Below are positions 44,212 through 53,458 of a stretch of DNA of 64,000 nt, one piece after another. The notes below the pieces were generated by a model. The model made no database searches. It worked only from the letters and a program-made list of their open reading frames with translations, and was not told the DNA's origin. Source of the DNA: CAVSMC01 sp963798655 (GTDB lineage: Bacteria; Pseudomonadota; Gammaproteobacteria; Burkholderiales; Casimicrobiaceae); assembly GCA_963798655.1 (NCBI GenBank), contig CAWCUH010000016.1, forward strand, positions 1-64,000, given 5' to 3'. Numbering within the stretch: position 1 is the first letter of the stretch; each line of letters opens with the position of its first letter. The position numbers were made by a program, and so were the translations under genes.

Positions 44212-45114
44212 ATGATCGATCTGCGTACGCTGGATTACTTCCTCACCGCGGTCGCGCGGCGTTCTCTCAGGGCGGCTGCGCAAGAGCTCGGCATCACGCA
44301 GCCCGCGCTCACCAAAGCGATCCGCAGGCTGGAGGAATCGTTCGGCGTTCCGCTTTTCGACCGGCAAGCGCGCGGCGTGTCGCCGACGGTGTATGGAACC
44401 GCACTGCTTCGGCACGCGAGGGACGTGAAGGCCGCGCTCGGCGCGGCCTCCGAGGAGGTCGAAGCGCTGCGAACTGGCAGTGCCGGGTTCGTCAAGGTGG
44501 GAGCCGGACCGTCATGGCAGGACGCGGTGCTTCCCGCGGCGATCGCCGAACTGCGCACGGGCAACCCGAAGATCCGCGTACATGTCACCGGCGGCGGCGA
44601 CAACCAGCTCAAGGAGCAGCTCAAGAGCGGTGCGCTGGATCTTGTGCTTGCGGCGGTGCCCGAGACGCCGCGACTCGAGCCGGAGCTCGCCTGGCGCCCG
44701 CTGCTCGCCGACGAGTATTGCGTCATCGCCGATGTCGGCCATCCGCTTCGCCGGCGGAAGGTGCTGCGTGCGGAAGACCTGCTCGCGTATCCCTGGATCC
44801 TGCCATCGCCTTCGACCTACATGGTCGGCCGCCTGCATCATCTGTTGCGAGCCGCGGGAGTTCCGATGCCGGTGCCGGCGATCGAGACGGATGTCATCCC
44901 GCTGAAGCTCGCTCTCATGCGCGGCAGCGACTACTTGAGCTATCACGCCGCCGCGCATCTCGCGAGCATGGATTCCGGCCGTATTCAGCCGCTCGAGGTT
45001 CCGGGAACACGGGCCGTTCGCCATGCCGGGCTGATCACTCGACAGGGCATCGAGCTCGGGCCGGCGGCGAAGGCGCTCGTCGCTATCCTCGACCGTCGGT
45101 GCGCGCAAAAGTGA
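44212..45114 (+). CDS. LysR-family transcriptional regulator
   Basis: Regulator of 300 residues. The N-terminal helix-turn-helix DLRTLDYFLTAVARRSLRAA plus LGITQPALTKAIRRLEESFG and VPLFDRQARG is typical of the family; the rest is a type-2 periplasmic-binding-like effector domain with GPSWQDAVLPAAIAEL at its start. It is divergent from the FbpABC-type importer and sulfatase operon, and a canonical LysR box lies between them. A sulfate-ester-derived compound, or sulfur status, is a reasonable guess for the effector. Confidence 0.92.
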   Translation: MIDLRTLDYFLTAVARRSLRAAAQELGITQPALTKAIRRLEESFGVPLFDRQARGVSPTVYGTALLRHARDVKAALGAASEEVEALRTGSAGFVKVGAGPSWQDAVLPAAIAELRTGNPKIRVHVTGGGDNQLKEQLKSGALDLVLAAVPETPRLEPELAWRPLLADEYCVIADVGHPLRRRKVLRAEDLLAYPWILPSPSTYMVGRLHHLLRAAGVPMPVPAIETDVIPLKLALMRGSDYLSYHAAAHLASMDSGRIQPLEVPGTRAVRHAGLITRQGIELGPAAKALVAILDRRCAQK

Positions 45115-45254
45115 AGTCCGGTCCCCCGCGGGAACGTGCTCGAGCGGAAGCTGAGCACGTCCGTACTGAAACCCCTTCGTTCCCGAGCTGCGGCCGGGCG
45201 CCCACGAAGACGCCCGGCCCGCGTTCGCCGGCACGGCGCAGCGGAGCGCGCCCC

Positions 45255-45300
45255 CTGTTGCATCGCAATAGGACACAATCGTATCGCGGCACGATATAAG
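45255..45300 (+). promoter_or_regulatory. Promoter region with MarR-associated motif, copy 1
   Basis: CTGTTGCATCG (45255-45265) is followed by ATCGT-N8-ACGAT (45278-45295) and a TATAAG -10-like hexamer (45295-45300). The same 11-mer and ATCGT/ACGAT pair recur in the MarR divergent promoter at 51083-51102. This suggests that the first Liv-type operon (45391) is in the same regulon as the second. Confidence 0.5.
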
Positions 45301-45390
45301 CGGAACGAAACCGGGCGCTGCCGATCGCATGCATGTCGGCGTGGCTCGCCGCGTCGCCCTAATCCGACAACGGCAAAGGAGGCGTCTCTC

Positions 45391-46803
45391 ATGGCAAAGC
45401 ACAGCGGAAACGATGGCAACGCAGGCGCGCGTCCACGGCGATCGCGACGGCGCGAATTCCTTGGCGCCGTAGCGGCCGCGGCCGGCGCGGCCGGACTCGG
45501 CGGCCTTCCGATGTTCTACGTACGCGGCGCGTGGGCGAAAGCGCGGCCGTCCGTCGGCAACTTTCCCGACGGTGTTTCCGGCAACTCGTGCACATTCGGC
45601 TTTTGCGTGCCGCAGACCGGGCCCTATTCGGATGAAGGCGCCGACGAGCTCCGCGCGTACCAGCTCGCCGTCGACCACCTGAACAACGGCGGCGGCATGC
45701 TGGCGACGCTCAAGCCTTCGTCGCTGAAGGGCAACGGCGTGCTTGGCAAGAAGGTGAAATACGTGACCGGCGACACCGAGACGAAGCCCGACCCGGCACG
45801 CGGCACCGCGCGAAGGATGATCGAGCGCGACAACGTGATCATGTTCAGCGGCGGATCGAGCAGCGCGGTCGCCGTCGCGCAGCAGTACCTCGCGCAGGAC
45901 AGCGGCGTCCTGTTCATGGATGCGCTCACGCACTCGAACGACACGACCGGCAAGGACCGGCGGCGATACGGCTTCCGCTACTTCTTCAACGCCTACATGA
46001 CGGGCAAGGCACTCGCGCCCGTCATCGCGAAGGCCTATGGCCATGACCGCAACGCGTATCACCTCACCGCCGACTACACGTGGGGCCACACGCAGTACGA
46101 GTCGATGAAGGAATTCACCGAGAAAGAGGGCTGGAAGACCGCCGGCAACATCATGACGCCGCTCGGCACGCCCGACTTCAGCTCCTACCTGACCGCCGTG
46201 CTGAACAGCGACGCCGACGTGCTGGTCCTCAATCACTATGGCAAGGACATGGTGAATTCGCTGTCGCAGGCGGTTCGCTTCGGGATGCGCAACCGCAAGG
46301 TGAACGGCAAGGAGATGGAGATCGTCGTGCCGCTGTACAGCCGGCTGATGGCAAAAGGCGCCGGCCCCGAGAACATCCAGGGCATCTACGGGACGACCGA
46401 GTGGAGCTGGCATCTCGACGATCCGGCATCGAAGACGTTCACGCAGACGTTCGAGAAACGGTACGGCCATCCGCCGTCGCAAGCCGCGCACGTTGCGTAC
46501 GTGCAGACGCTGCTCTATGCGAACGCCGTCGAGCGCGCCGGCACCTTCTACCCGCCGGAAGTCATCAAGGCGCTCGAGGACTTCGAGTTCGAAGGCACCG
46601 GCAACGGCAAGGTGCTGTACCGTGCCGGCGATCACCAGGCGTTCCACGACATCCTGGTCGTGCGCGGCAAGAGCCCGAACAGCATGCAGAACGAATACGA
46701 TCTCCTCGACATCGTCGAGCACGTGCCGCGCGACAAAGTGATCTATCCCGTGACCCTCTTTGCGGGCGAGCTCGGGCCGTACAAGGGGCCGACCTCGGCG
46801 TAG
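45391..46803 (+). CDS. Liv-type ABC importer substrate-binding protein with Tat signal
   Basis: Periplasmic binding protein of 470 residues of the branched-chain amino acid/amide class (type I fold). A twin-arginine signal, RRSRRREFLGAVAAAAGAAG, precedes the mature start FGFCVPQTGPYSDEGADELR. Further landmarks are FSGGSSSAVAVAQQYLAQ and NAYHLTADYTWGHTQYESMK. ATG 45391 follows AAGGAGG. It heads a complete HMGF set. Members of this Tat-exported subgroup often bind aromatic or amide compounds rather than leucine. Its operator is shared with the second Liv operon. Confidence 0.9.
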   Translation: MAKHSGNDGNAGARPRRSRRREFLGAVAAAAGAAGLGGLPMFYVRGAWAKARPSVGNFPDGVSGNSCTFGFCVPQTGPYSDEGADELRAYQLAVDHLNNGGGMLATLKPSSLKGNGVLGKKVKYVTGDTETKPDPARGTARRMIERDNVIMFSGGSSSAVAVAQQYLAQDSGVLFMDALTHSNDTTGKDRRRYGFRYFFNAYMTGKALAPVIAKAYGHDRNAYHLTADYTWGHTQYESMKEFTEKEGWKTAGNIMTPLGTPDFSSYLTAVLNSDADVLVLNHYGKDMVNSLSQAVRFGMRNRKVNGKEMEIVVPLYSRLMAKGAGPENIQGIYGTTEWSWHLDDPASKTFTQTFEKRYGHPPSQAAHVAYVQTLLYANAVERAGTFYPPEVIKALEDFEFEGTGNGKVLYRAGDHQAFHDILVVRGKSPNSMQNEYDLLDIVEHVPRDKVIYPVTLFAGELGPYKGPTSA

Positions 46804-46880
46804 ACGATGCGCAATGCGCCGGGTCCGGCGGTGCCACCCGCCGCGCCCGGCTTGCGCCCTGCGCTCGTCGACAGCGGACG

Positions 46881-47756
46881 ATGAATATCGGCCAACTCGC
46901 GCTGGTGCTGCTGACGGGGTTGCAGGTCGGCGCGGTGCTCGTGCTGATCGCGCTGGGCCTCACGCTGATCTTCGGTACGCTGGGGGTCGTCAACTTCGCG
47001 CACGGCGCGCTGTTCATGATCGGCGCGTACGCCGCGTGGCTCGTTGCGGCGCGATACGGCTACGTCGCTGCATTCGTCGCCGTGCCGCTGCTGCTGTTCT
47101 GCATCGGCATCGGGATGGAACGCGGCTTGATGCGCTGGTTCTACGCGCGTCCGCACACCGACCAGATCCTGGTCACGTTCGGCCTCGCGCTCGTCGTTCA
47201 GGAGCTCGCGCGGTGGATCTTCGGCGGGACGGCGAAGCCGTACCCGCCACCGGCCTGGGCCGAGATCCCGATGAACATCGGCATTGGCTACTACCCGCCG
47301 TGGCGACTGGTCGTCATCGGCGTGACGATCGCCGCCGTCGTCGCGCTCGCGCTGCTGTTGCGCTACACGAACTTCGGACTCGTTGTGCGCGCCGGCATGC
47401 GCGATCCCGAAACCGTGCAGCTGCTCGGCGTCAATGTTTCGCGCCGCTTCACCCTCGTATTCGGCGTCGGTGCGCTGCTCGCGGGCATCGCCGGCGCCGT
47501 CGGCGGCCCAACGACGGTGGTGAGCCCTGACATGGGCATCGCGATGCTCGTGCCGTCGTTCCTCGTCGTCGTCATCGGCGGCATGGGCAGCATCGCCGGT
47601 GCGGTCGTCGCCGGCGTGCTGATCGGCGAGGCGGTCAGCGTGTCGGTGCTGCTGTACCCGCCGCTTGCGCAGATCGTCGTCTACCTCGTCGCGGCGGCCG
47701 TGCTGCTGTGGCGCCCGCGCGGCCTGCTCGGCGTGGAAGGGGTGATGGAACGATGA
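46881..47756 (+). CDS. Liv-type ABC importer permease (LivH family)
   Basis: Membrane subunit of 291 residues. It has the LivH start LVLLTGLQVGAVLVLIALGL, then the conserved FGTLGVVNFAHGALFMIGAY motif and the late LVVVIGGMGSIAGAVVAGVL segment that contacts the ATPase. It lies 77 bp after the binding-protein gene. The stop overlaps the start of the LivM partner (ATGA). Confidence 0.93.
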   Translation: MNIGQLALVLLTGLQVGAVLVLIALGLTLIFGTLGVVNFAHGALFMIGAYAAWLVAARYGYVAAFVAVPLLLFCIGIGMERGLMRWFYARPHTDQILVTFGLALVVQELARWIFGGTAKPYPPPAWAEIPMNIGIGYYPPWRLVVIGVTIAAVVALALLLRYTNFGLVVRAGMRDPETVQLLGVNVSRRFTLVFGVGALLAGIAGAVGGPTTVVSPDMGIAMLVPSFLVVVIGGMGSIAGAVVAGVLIGEAVSVSVLLYPPLAQIVVYLVAAAVLLWRPRGLLGVEGVMER

Positions 47757-48721
47757 TCGATGACCACCACGGCGCGCGTCGCGAGGCGCTCGTCATGGCC
47801 GCCGCGGGCATCGTGCTCGTCGCATTGCCGTGGCTGCTGCCGCTGATCGGCGGCTATCGCGAGCTTGCCACGCGCATCGTGATCTGGGCGATCTTCGCGC
47901 TCGGCTTCGACCTGCTCGTCGGCTTCACCGGCCTGCTGTCGTTCGGACACGCGGCGTTCTGGGGCACCGGCGCGTATGTGGCCGGGTACTGGCTGCTGCA
48001 CGGTAACGCCAATGCGCTCGTCGCGCTCGTGCTCGGCATCATCGCGGTGGCGATCGTCTCGCTCGTGCTCGGCTCCTTGACGCTGCGCCGCCACGGCATC
48101 TACTTCTCGATCCTCACGCTCGCGTTCGCCGAGATGCTGTACTACGCGAGCTTGAGTCCTCTGCAGCGCTGGACGGGCGGAGAGAACGGCCTCACCGGCC
48201 TGCCGACCGCGGAGCTGTTCGGCGTGCCGCTGCGCGGCGAAGTCGTGTACGTCGCCGTCGCCTTCATCGCGTTTGCCGTGCTGTACGCCGCGCGGCGCAT
48301 CGCGGGCTCGCCGTTCGGCCTCGTGCTGCGCGCCGTGCGCGCGAACGAGCGGCGAGTCGAAGCGACCGGCTTCAACGTGCGACGCTACAAGCTGACCGCG
48401 TTCGTTTTGAGTGGCCTGTACGCCGGTCTCGCCGGCAGCCTTTACGCGATCTACGAAACATACGTGCCCACCGACAGCCTGCACTGGGTGACGTCGGGAC
48501 AGGTCGTGATGATGGCGGTCATCGGCGGGCTCGGCAGCCTGTTCGGTCCGATGTTCGGTGCGGCGCTCCTGCTGTGGCTCGAGAACGTGCTGTCGGGCTG
48601 GACCGAGCAGTGGCTGCTGCTGCAGGGGCTGACGTTCATGGCGGTCATCATCTTCTTTCCCGGCGGCATCGCCGAAGCGGTGCGCCGTGTGCGCGCCCGC
48701 GTCGCGGGCGCTTCGCGCTGA
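47753..48721 (+). CDS. Liv-type ABC importer permease (LivM family)
   Basis: Second channel subunit, 322 residues, with LivM landmarks FDLLVGFTGLLSFGHAAFWG, YFSILTLAFAEMLYY and VVMMAVIGGLGSLFGPMFGA. ATG 47753 overlaps the LivH stop. The C-terminal tail is Arg-rich and cytoplasmic. The LivG ATPase gene follows after 9 bp. Confidence 0.93.
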   Translation: MIDDHHGARREALVMAAAGIVLVALPWLLPLIGGYRELATRIVIWAIFALGFDLLVGFTGLLSFGHAAFWGTGAYVAGYWLLHGNANALVALVLGIIAVAIVSLVLGSLTLRRHGIYFSILTLAFAEMLYYASLSPLQRWTGGENGLTGLPTAELFGVPLRGEVVYVAVAFIAFAVLYAARRIAGSPFGLVLRAVRANERRVEATGFNVRRYKLTAFVLSGLYAGLAGSLYAIYETYVPTDSLHWVTSGQVVMMAVIGGLGSLFGPMFGAALLLWLENVLSGWTEQWLLLQGLTFMAVIIFFPGGIAEAVRRVRARVAGASR

Positions 48722-48730
48722 CCGCCGGGC

Positions 48731-49486
48731 ATGGCGCTGCTCGACGCCCGCGGACTGCGCAAGCATCGCGGCGGCGTGCAGGCGCTCGACGGCGTCGACC
48801 TCGCCGTGTCCAGCGGAGAAGTGCTGAGCGTGATCGGCCCGAACGGCGCCGGCAAGAGCACGCTCGTCAACGTGCTGACGGGGCAGATCGCCCCGGACGC
48901 CGGCGACATCGTGTTCGGCGAGCGCCGCGTGAACGGCCTGCCGCCGCACGAAATCAGCCAGCTCGGCATGGCGCGCGTCTACCAGTCGCCGGAGATCTAC
49001 CCCGAGCTCACCGTCGCCGAGAACGCTGTGCTCGGCGCGCTCGCCGCGCGCGACGGCAGCTTTCGTGCGAACCTCTTCGCCCCGCGGCGCCGCCAGCGCG
49101 ATGTCGTGTCCGCGGCGCATGCGGCGATCGACGCCGTCGGCCTCGCCGGCAGCGCGAACGTCGAAGCGCGCGAGCTCTCCCGCGGCGACAAGCGCCGCGC
49201 CGAGCTCGCGATCTGTCTCGCCGCGCGGCCTCGATTGCTGCTGCTCGACGAGCCCACTGCGGGCATGTCGCCCACCGAGACGCGTTCGACGGTCGACCTG
49301 CTGCAATCGATCGCGGGCGACGGGCTGACGATGATCGTTATCGAGCACGACATGGACGTCGTCTTCGCGTTGTCGCATCGGATCGTCGTGCTGCAGCAGG
49401 GCCGCGTGATCGCCTGCGACACGCCCGAGGCGATCCGCGGCAATGCGGCCGTCCACGACGCATATCTCGGAGGAGCGAAGCGGTGA
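48731..49486 (+). CDS. Liv-type ABC importer ATPase (LivG family)
   Basis: ATP-binding subunit of 251 residues: Walker A GPNGAGKST, Walker B LLLLDEPTAGMSP and switch VIEHDMDVVF. The ABC signature is the divergent LSRGDKRRAELA instead of LSGGQ, a variant seen in other LivG-type proteins. The end VHDAYLGG is the family C-terminus. The stop overlaps the GTG start of LivF. Confidence 0.92.
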   Translation: MALLDARGLRKHRGGVQALDGVDLAVSSGEVLSVIGPNGAGKSTLVNVLTGQIAPDAGDIVFGERRVNGLPPHEISQLGMARVYQSPEIYPELTVAENAVLGALAARDGSFRANLFAPRRRQRDVVSAAHAAIDAVGLAGSANVEARELSRGDKRRAELAICLAARPRLLLLDEPTAGMSPTETRSTVDLLQSIAGDGLTMIVIEHDMDVVFALSHRIVVLQQGRVIACDTPEAIRGNAAVHDAYLGGAKR

Positions 49487-50205
49487 AGGACGGTCCGTCC
49501 GCGCCGCTGCTGGCATGCCGCGACGTGCATGCGTATTACGGCGAAAGCTATGTGCTGCATGGCGTGACGCTCGACGTTCCGCGTGGCGACATCTTCGCGC
49601 TGCTCGGCCGCAACGGCGCGGGCAAGACGACCCTGCTGCGTGCGATCGCGAGCGCGACGCCGCCTGAAGTGTGCGATCGGCGAGATCCTCCTGAACGGGT
49701 GGTCGATCAACCGGCTGCGCACATTGGAGGTGGACGGCCCGCCATCTCACTCGTCCCCGAGGACCGCAGGATCATCGCCGGCCTGAGCGTCGAGGAGAAC
49801 CTGCGTGTCGCCCAGATCGACGGCGAGCGAGGCTGGTCGCTCGAGCGCATCTATCAGCGCTTTCCGAGGCTTGCCGAGCGGCGGCGGCAGCAGGCGGTGA
49901 CGCTTTCCGGCGGCGAACAGCAAATGCTCGCGATCGCGCGCGCGCTCGCGCGAAGCGTGTCGCTGCTGCTGCTCGACGAGCCGTACGAGGGCCTCGCGCC
50001 GTATATCGTGCGCGAGATCGAGGCGCTGATCGTCGAGCTCAAGGCCGCCGGACTGACCGTGCTGCTGGTCGAGCAGAACGCCGTCGCGGCGCTCGAGATC
50101 GCCGACCGTTGCGCGATCCTCGAAAATGGCGCACTCGTATTCAGCGGCAGTCCACGCGATGTGCTGGCGAGCGAGCAGCTTCGCCGCGACTATCTCGCGC
50201 TGTGA
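49483..50205 (+). CDS. Liv-type ABC importer ATPase (LivF family) with two compensating frameshifts
   Basis: ATP-binding subunit of 240 codons from GTG 49483: Walker A GRNGAGKTT, signature LSGGEQQM, Walker B LLLLDEPYEGLAP, switch LVEQNAVAAL. Between about 49670 and 49735 the gene's frame gives non-family sequence (CDRRDPPERVVDQPAAH), while the next frame gives the expected LivF segment (IGEILLNGWSINRLRTLEV). After that, the original frame resumes with ISLVPEDRRI. So one extra base and one missing base bracket some 23 residues between Walker A and the Q-loop. The product is full length but altered in that segment. Sequencing error is likely; compensated mutation is possible. Confidence 0.85.
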   Translation: MKDGPSAPLLACRDVHAYYGESYVLHGVTLDVPRGDIFALLGRNGAGKTTLLRAIASATPPEVCDRRDPPERVVDQPAAHIGGGRPAISLVPEDRRIIAGLSVEENLRVAQIDGERGWSLERIYQRFPRLAERRRQQAVTLSGGEQQMLAIARALARSVSLLLLDEPYEGLAPYIVREIEALIVELKAAGLTVLLVEQNAVAALEIADRCAILENGALVFSGSPRDVLASEQLRRDYLAL

Positions 50206-50512
50206 AATCGCGCTCGGCGCGAGCGATTCGGCGCGCAAAGCCCCCCGCGCCGAGCGGCGCGATCGGCAACGCGGGCCAGTTTGCGATCGCGAGTCCGCCG
50301 GCGCACGACGGCGCCAGCGGACTTCGCGCCCCTACTGCCCCGTGGTCGTCGCGGTCGACGACGACGCGTTCGATGACGGCGCAGTCGATGGCACTGCGTT
50401 CGACGACGTTGTGGAATGGCAACGCTGTAAGAGCAGCGACGCGAGCGGGCGCACGAAGTCACGATGCGACTCGCGCACGACTGCATCGCATACCGGAAAG
50501 CGTGCCGTTATC
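50206..50512. other. Convergent intergenic region, no gene seen
   Basis: This 307-bp gap lies between the convergent LivF and MarR genes. Several frames stay open because of high GC, but none has a start site, domain or codon pattern that suggests a protein. I see no clear T-tract terminator. Confidence 0.5.
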
Positions 50513-51064
50513 TCAATCGTCGTGCATCGCGCGAGCGCGGATGCGCCGCGTCGATCGGCGTTTCACCGTGACCGTCTCGGGCGCCGGCGCGAACGCAACA
50601 AGAAGCTGCGCGAGGTGCGGACCCGCGCGGCGCAGCTCGGCGCGGTGCACGCTCGCGAGCCGCTCGAGCGCGTGCTCGCCGCGCGGCGTCAGCACGAGAT
50701 GCACTTCGCGGCGGTCGATCGCCGATCGTTCGCGGCGAACGAGCCCCTGCTTCACCAGCCGGTCGCAGAGGCCGACCGCGCTGTTGTGCCGGATCAGAAG
50801 GCGATCGGCAAGCGCATTGATCGTCGCGTAGGCATGCTGCGGCGCGACGCGCAGCACGAGCAGCGCCTGGTAGTGCTGGGCGGTAAGGCCGAGGGTCGCA
50901 GTCGCGTCCTCGCTGAAGCGCAGGAAACTGCGTAGCGCGCAGCGGAAGGCGCCGAGCTTCTCGTACTCCGAAGCGTGCAGCGCGTGGGGTGGGTGCGGAG
51001 CCTGCGCGAGGCGCCGAGTCGCCTTTCTCGGCCGGGGAGGCGTCTCGGGTGGAACTTTGGCCAT
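50513..51064 (-). CDS. MarR-family transcriptional regulator
   Basis: Regulator of 183 residues with the MarR winged helix: LGLTAQHYQALLVL, ATINALADRLLIRHNSAVGL and recognition helix/wing CDRLVKQGLVRRERSAIDRR followed by VHLVLTPRGEHAL. N- and C-terminal basic tails are longer than usual. It is divergent from the second Liv operon, with a palindrome between them (51090-51102), so it probably represses both itself and that operon and is relieved by a phenolic or acidic ligand. A related motif occurs before the first Liv operon. Confidence 0.9.
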   Translation of the reverse strand: MAKVPPETPPRPRKATRRLAQAPHPPHALHASEYEKLGAFRCALRSFLRFSEDATATLGLTAQHYQALLVLRVAPQHAYATINALADRLLIRHNSAVGLCDRLVKQGLVRRERSAIDRREVHLVLTPRGEHALERLASVHRAELRRAGPHLAQLLVAFAPAPETVTVKRRSTRRIRARAMHDD

Positions 51065-51082
51065 GGGATCGCGTCACGACTA

Positions 51083-51108
51083 CTGTTGCATCGTATCACG
51101 ATATATCG
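51083..51108. promoter_or_regulatory. MarR operator/promoter region, copy 2
   Basis: CTGTTGCATCG (51083-51093) runs into the palindrome ATCGT-ATC-ACGAT (51090-51102), which overlaps the perfect palindrome CGATATATCG (51099-51108). It lies 18 bp upstream of the MarR start and about 165 bp before the Liv binding-protein gene. On the minus strand TACGAT preceded by TG could be an extended -10 for marR. Confidence 0.55.
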
Positions 51109-51271
51109 GCGACCCCCGCCGGCGCCCACCGCCGGACGGCCGAGCCGCCTTCGAAGGGCGCGGTGACGCGCTCGCACGGCATGTCTGCGCCGGGGCGGCG
51201 TCGCGGCCGCGCGGGCTCGCGCCGCGTGAACGTGCCTCCCTCGGAGGCGCGCAAAAATGGCGGAGGAGACG

Positions 51272-52537
51272 ATGACCCACGCATTTCGATTCCCGCCGGC
51301 GGCGCTCGCCGGCGCAGCGCTGTGCAGCGTGCTGGCGGCCGCGCCGCTCGCGCGCGCGCAGAGCGACACGATCGTGCTCGGAGCGGCCGTGTCGCTCACC
51401 GGAAAGTATTCGACCAACGGCAAGAACACGCGTGACGGGTACGACCTCGCGGTGAAGCGCATCAACGACATGGGTGGCGTCAAGGTCGGCGACAAGACGT
51501 ACCGGCTCGCGGTCAAGTACTACGACGACGAATCGACGTCGGCGCGCGGCGCGCAGCTGGTCGAGCGCCTGATCGACCAGGACGGCGTGCAATTCGTCCT
51601 CGGGCCGTACAGCTCCGGCCTGACCAAGGCGATCGCACCGGTGACCGAGAAATACGGCGTGCCGATGGTCGAGGCCAACGGCGCCGATCGCGATCTGTTC
51701 ACGCACGGCTACAAGTACCTGTTCGCCGTTCTCAACACGTCGGATTACTACCTGCGCTCGGCGATCCAGCTCGCCGCCGAGGAAGCGCGCAAGGCCGGCA
51801 AGGATCCGGCGACGATGAAGGTCGCGATCGCCGTCGAGAACGACAACTTCTCGAAGGACGTCCGCGACGGCGTCGCCGAGGACGCGAAGAAGCTCGGCAT
51901 GCACGTGGTGATCGACGACAAGCTGCCGCCCGAGCTGAACGACATGTCGACCACGCTTGCCAAGGTGAAGGCGGTGAAGCCGGACATCCTCGTCGTGTCG
52001 GGACACGCGAAAGGTGCCGCGCTCGCGGTGCGGCAGGTTGCGCAACAGCAGGTCTACGTGCCGATGCTCGCGCTCACGCACTGCGACTCGGCCAAGATCG
52101 CCGAGAAGCAGCCGGAGGCTTCCGAGTACGCGGTCTGCGGCTCGCAATGGGACCGCCATTTGTCGTACAGCGGACGCTGGTTCGGCAGCGCGGAGGATTA
52201 CGCGAAGCGGTTCGAGAAGGCGTACAACTACGCGCCGCCCTACCAGGCCGCCGAATCGAGCGCGGCCGTGCTGACGTTCGTCGACGCGTTCCAGCGTGCC
52301 GGCTCGCTCGACCGCAACAAGGTGCGCGACGCGCTCGCGAAGACCGACGTCCCGACGTTCTACGGGCCGATCCGCTTCGACGCCACCGGAAAGAACGTCG
52401 CCAAGTCGATGGTGCTCTATCAGGTGCAGAACGGCGATTACAAGGTCGTGGCGCCCCCCAAGTGGGCCGAGGAGAAGATCGTCTATCCCGCACCGGCGTG
52501 GGACCAGCGCGAGAAGCTCGCCGCGGCGCCGAGGTGA
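51272..52537 (+). CDS. Liv-type ABC importer substrate-binding protein
   Basis: Periplasmic binding protein of 421 residues with a Sec signal ending APLARAQ near residue 30. The mature start is IVLGAAVSLTGKYSTNGKNT, then GYDLAVKRINDMGG, VLGPYSSGLTKAIAPVTEKY and VAIAVENDNFSKDVRDGV. ATG 51272 follows GGAGGA at 51262-51267; an in-frame ATG at 51257 is less well placed. The family includes amide, amino acid and aromatic-acid binders. It heads the second HMGF set and is divergent from marR. Confidence 0.92.
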   Translation: MTHAFRFPPAALAGAALCSVLAAAPLARAQSDTIVLGAAVSLTGKYSTNGKNTRDGYDLAVKRINDMGGVKVGDKTYRLAVKYYDDESTSARGAQLVERLIDQDGVQFVLGPYSSGLTKAIAPVTEKYGVPMVEANGADRDLFTHGYKYLFAVLNTSDYYLRSAIQLAAEEARKAGKDPATMKVAIAVENDNFSKDVRDGVAEDAKKLGMHVVIDDKLPPELNDMSTTLAKVKAVKPDILVVSGHAKGAALAVRQVAQQQVYVPMLALTHCDSAKIAEKQPEASEYAVCGSQWDRHLSYSGRWFGSAEDYAKRFEKAYNYAPPYQAAESSAAVLTFVDAFQRAGSLDRNKVRDALAKTDVPTFYGPIRFDATGKNVAKSMVLYQVQNGDYKVVAPPKWAEEKIVYPAPAWDQREKLAAAPR

Positions 52538-52558
52538 TGCGCGCCTGAGTCGACGCGG

Positions 52559-53458
52559 ATGTCCGAGCTTTCGCTGCTCGTCGATACGCCGGCGCTCGCG
52601 CTGCAGCTGCTCGTCGACGGCATTCTGGTCGGCGCGCTGTTCGCGCTGATCGCGTACGGGATGGCGCTCGTCTGGGGCGTGATGAACGTGATCAACATCG
52701 CGCAGGGCGAGCTCGTGATGCTCGGCGGCTACGTCGTGGTCGAGCTCGCCCATGCCGGCGTGTCGCCGGCCTTCGGGGTGCCGGCGGCCGCGGGCGTGAT
52801 GTACGTCGTCGGCTGGCTGCTCTACCGGCTCGTGATCTTCCGCGTCGTCGACCGCGACCTCTTCGTCTCGATCCTCGCGACGTTCGGCCTGAGCATCCTG
52901 ATCCAGCAGCTCGCGAACCAGCTCTTCGGCGCCGACGTGCAGTCGGCGAGCGCCGACCTCGGAACGATCTTCCTCGCATCGGGACTGGTGTCGATCGCGA
53001 TCATCAAGCTCGTCGCGTTCGTCGCCGCAGTCGCGATCGGTGCCGCGCTCGTGGTGTTCCTCAAGCGCACGCGGCTCGGCCGCGCGATACGCGCCACCGC
53101 GCAGAACGCGCGCGCGGCGCGCATTCTCGGCATCGACACGCATCGCGTCTATGCGGCGACGTTTGCGCTCAACGCGGCGCTGTGCGGCGCCGCCGGCGGC
53201 CTGGTCGCGCTCACCTGGGTCATCCACCCGTACCTCGGACTCACCTACACGATCCGCTCGTTCATGATCGTCGTCGTCGCCGGTCTGGGCAACATCGCGA
53301 CCGTGCTGCTCGCAGCGACCGGCCTCGGCGTGGCGGAGAACTTCGCGGGGTTCGTGCTCGGCACGCAATACCAGGCGGCGTTCGTGTTCGCGCTGCTCGT
53401 GGCGATCCTGGTCGCGCGCAATCTGCGGCTCGTGCACCGCCGCACGTATCTGCGATGA
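52559..53458 (+). CDS. Liv-type ABC importer permease (LivH family)
   Basis: Membrane subunit of 299 residues: LLVDGILVGALFALIAYGMA and WGVMNVINIAQGELVMLGGY near the N-terminus, QNARAARILGIDTHRVYAAT mid-protein and IVVVAGLGNIATVLLAATGL near the end. It lies 21 bp after the binding-protein gene and overlaps the LivM start by 4 bp (ATGA). Confidence 0.93.
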   Translation: MSELSLLVDTPALALQLLVDGILVGALFALIAYGMALVWGVMNVINIAQGELVMLGGYVVVELAHAGVSPAFGVPAAAGVMYVVGWLLYRLVIFRVVDRDLFVSILATFGLSILIQQLANQLFGADVQSASADLGTIFLASGLVSIAIIKLVAFVAAVAIGAALVVFLKRTRLGRAIRATAQNARAARILGIDTHRVYAATFALNAALCGAAGGLVALTWVIHPYLGLTYTIRSFMIVVVAGLGNIATVLLAATGLGVAENFAGFVLGTQYQAAFVFALLVAILVARNLRLVHRRTYLR

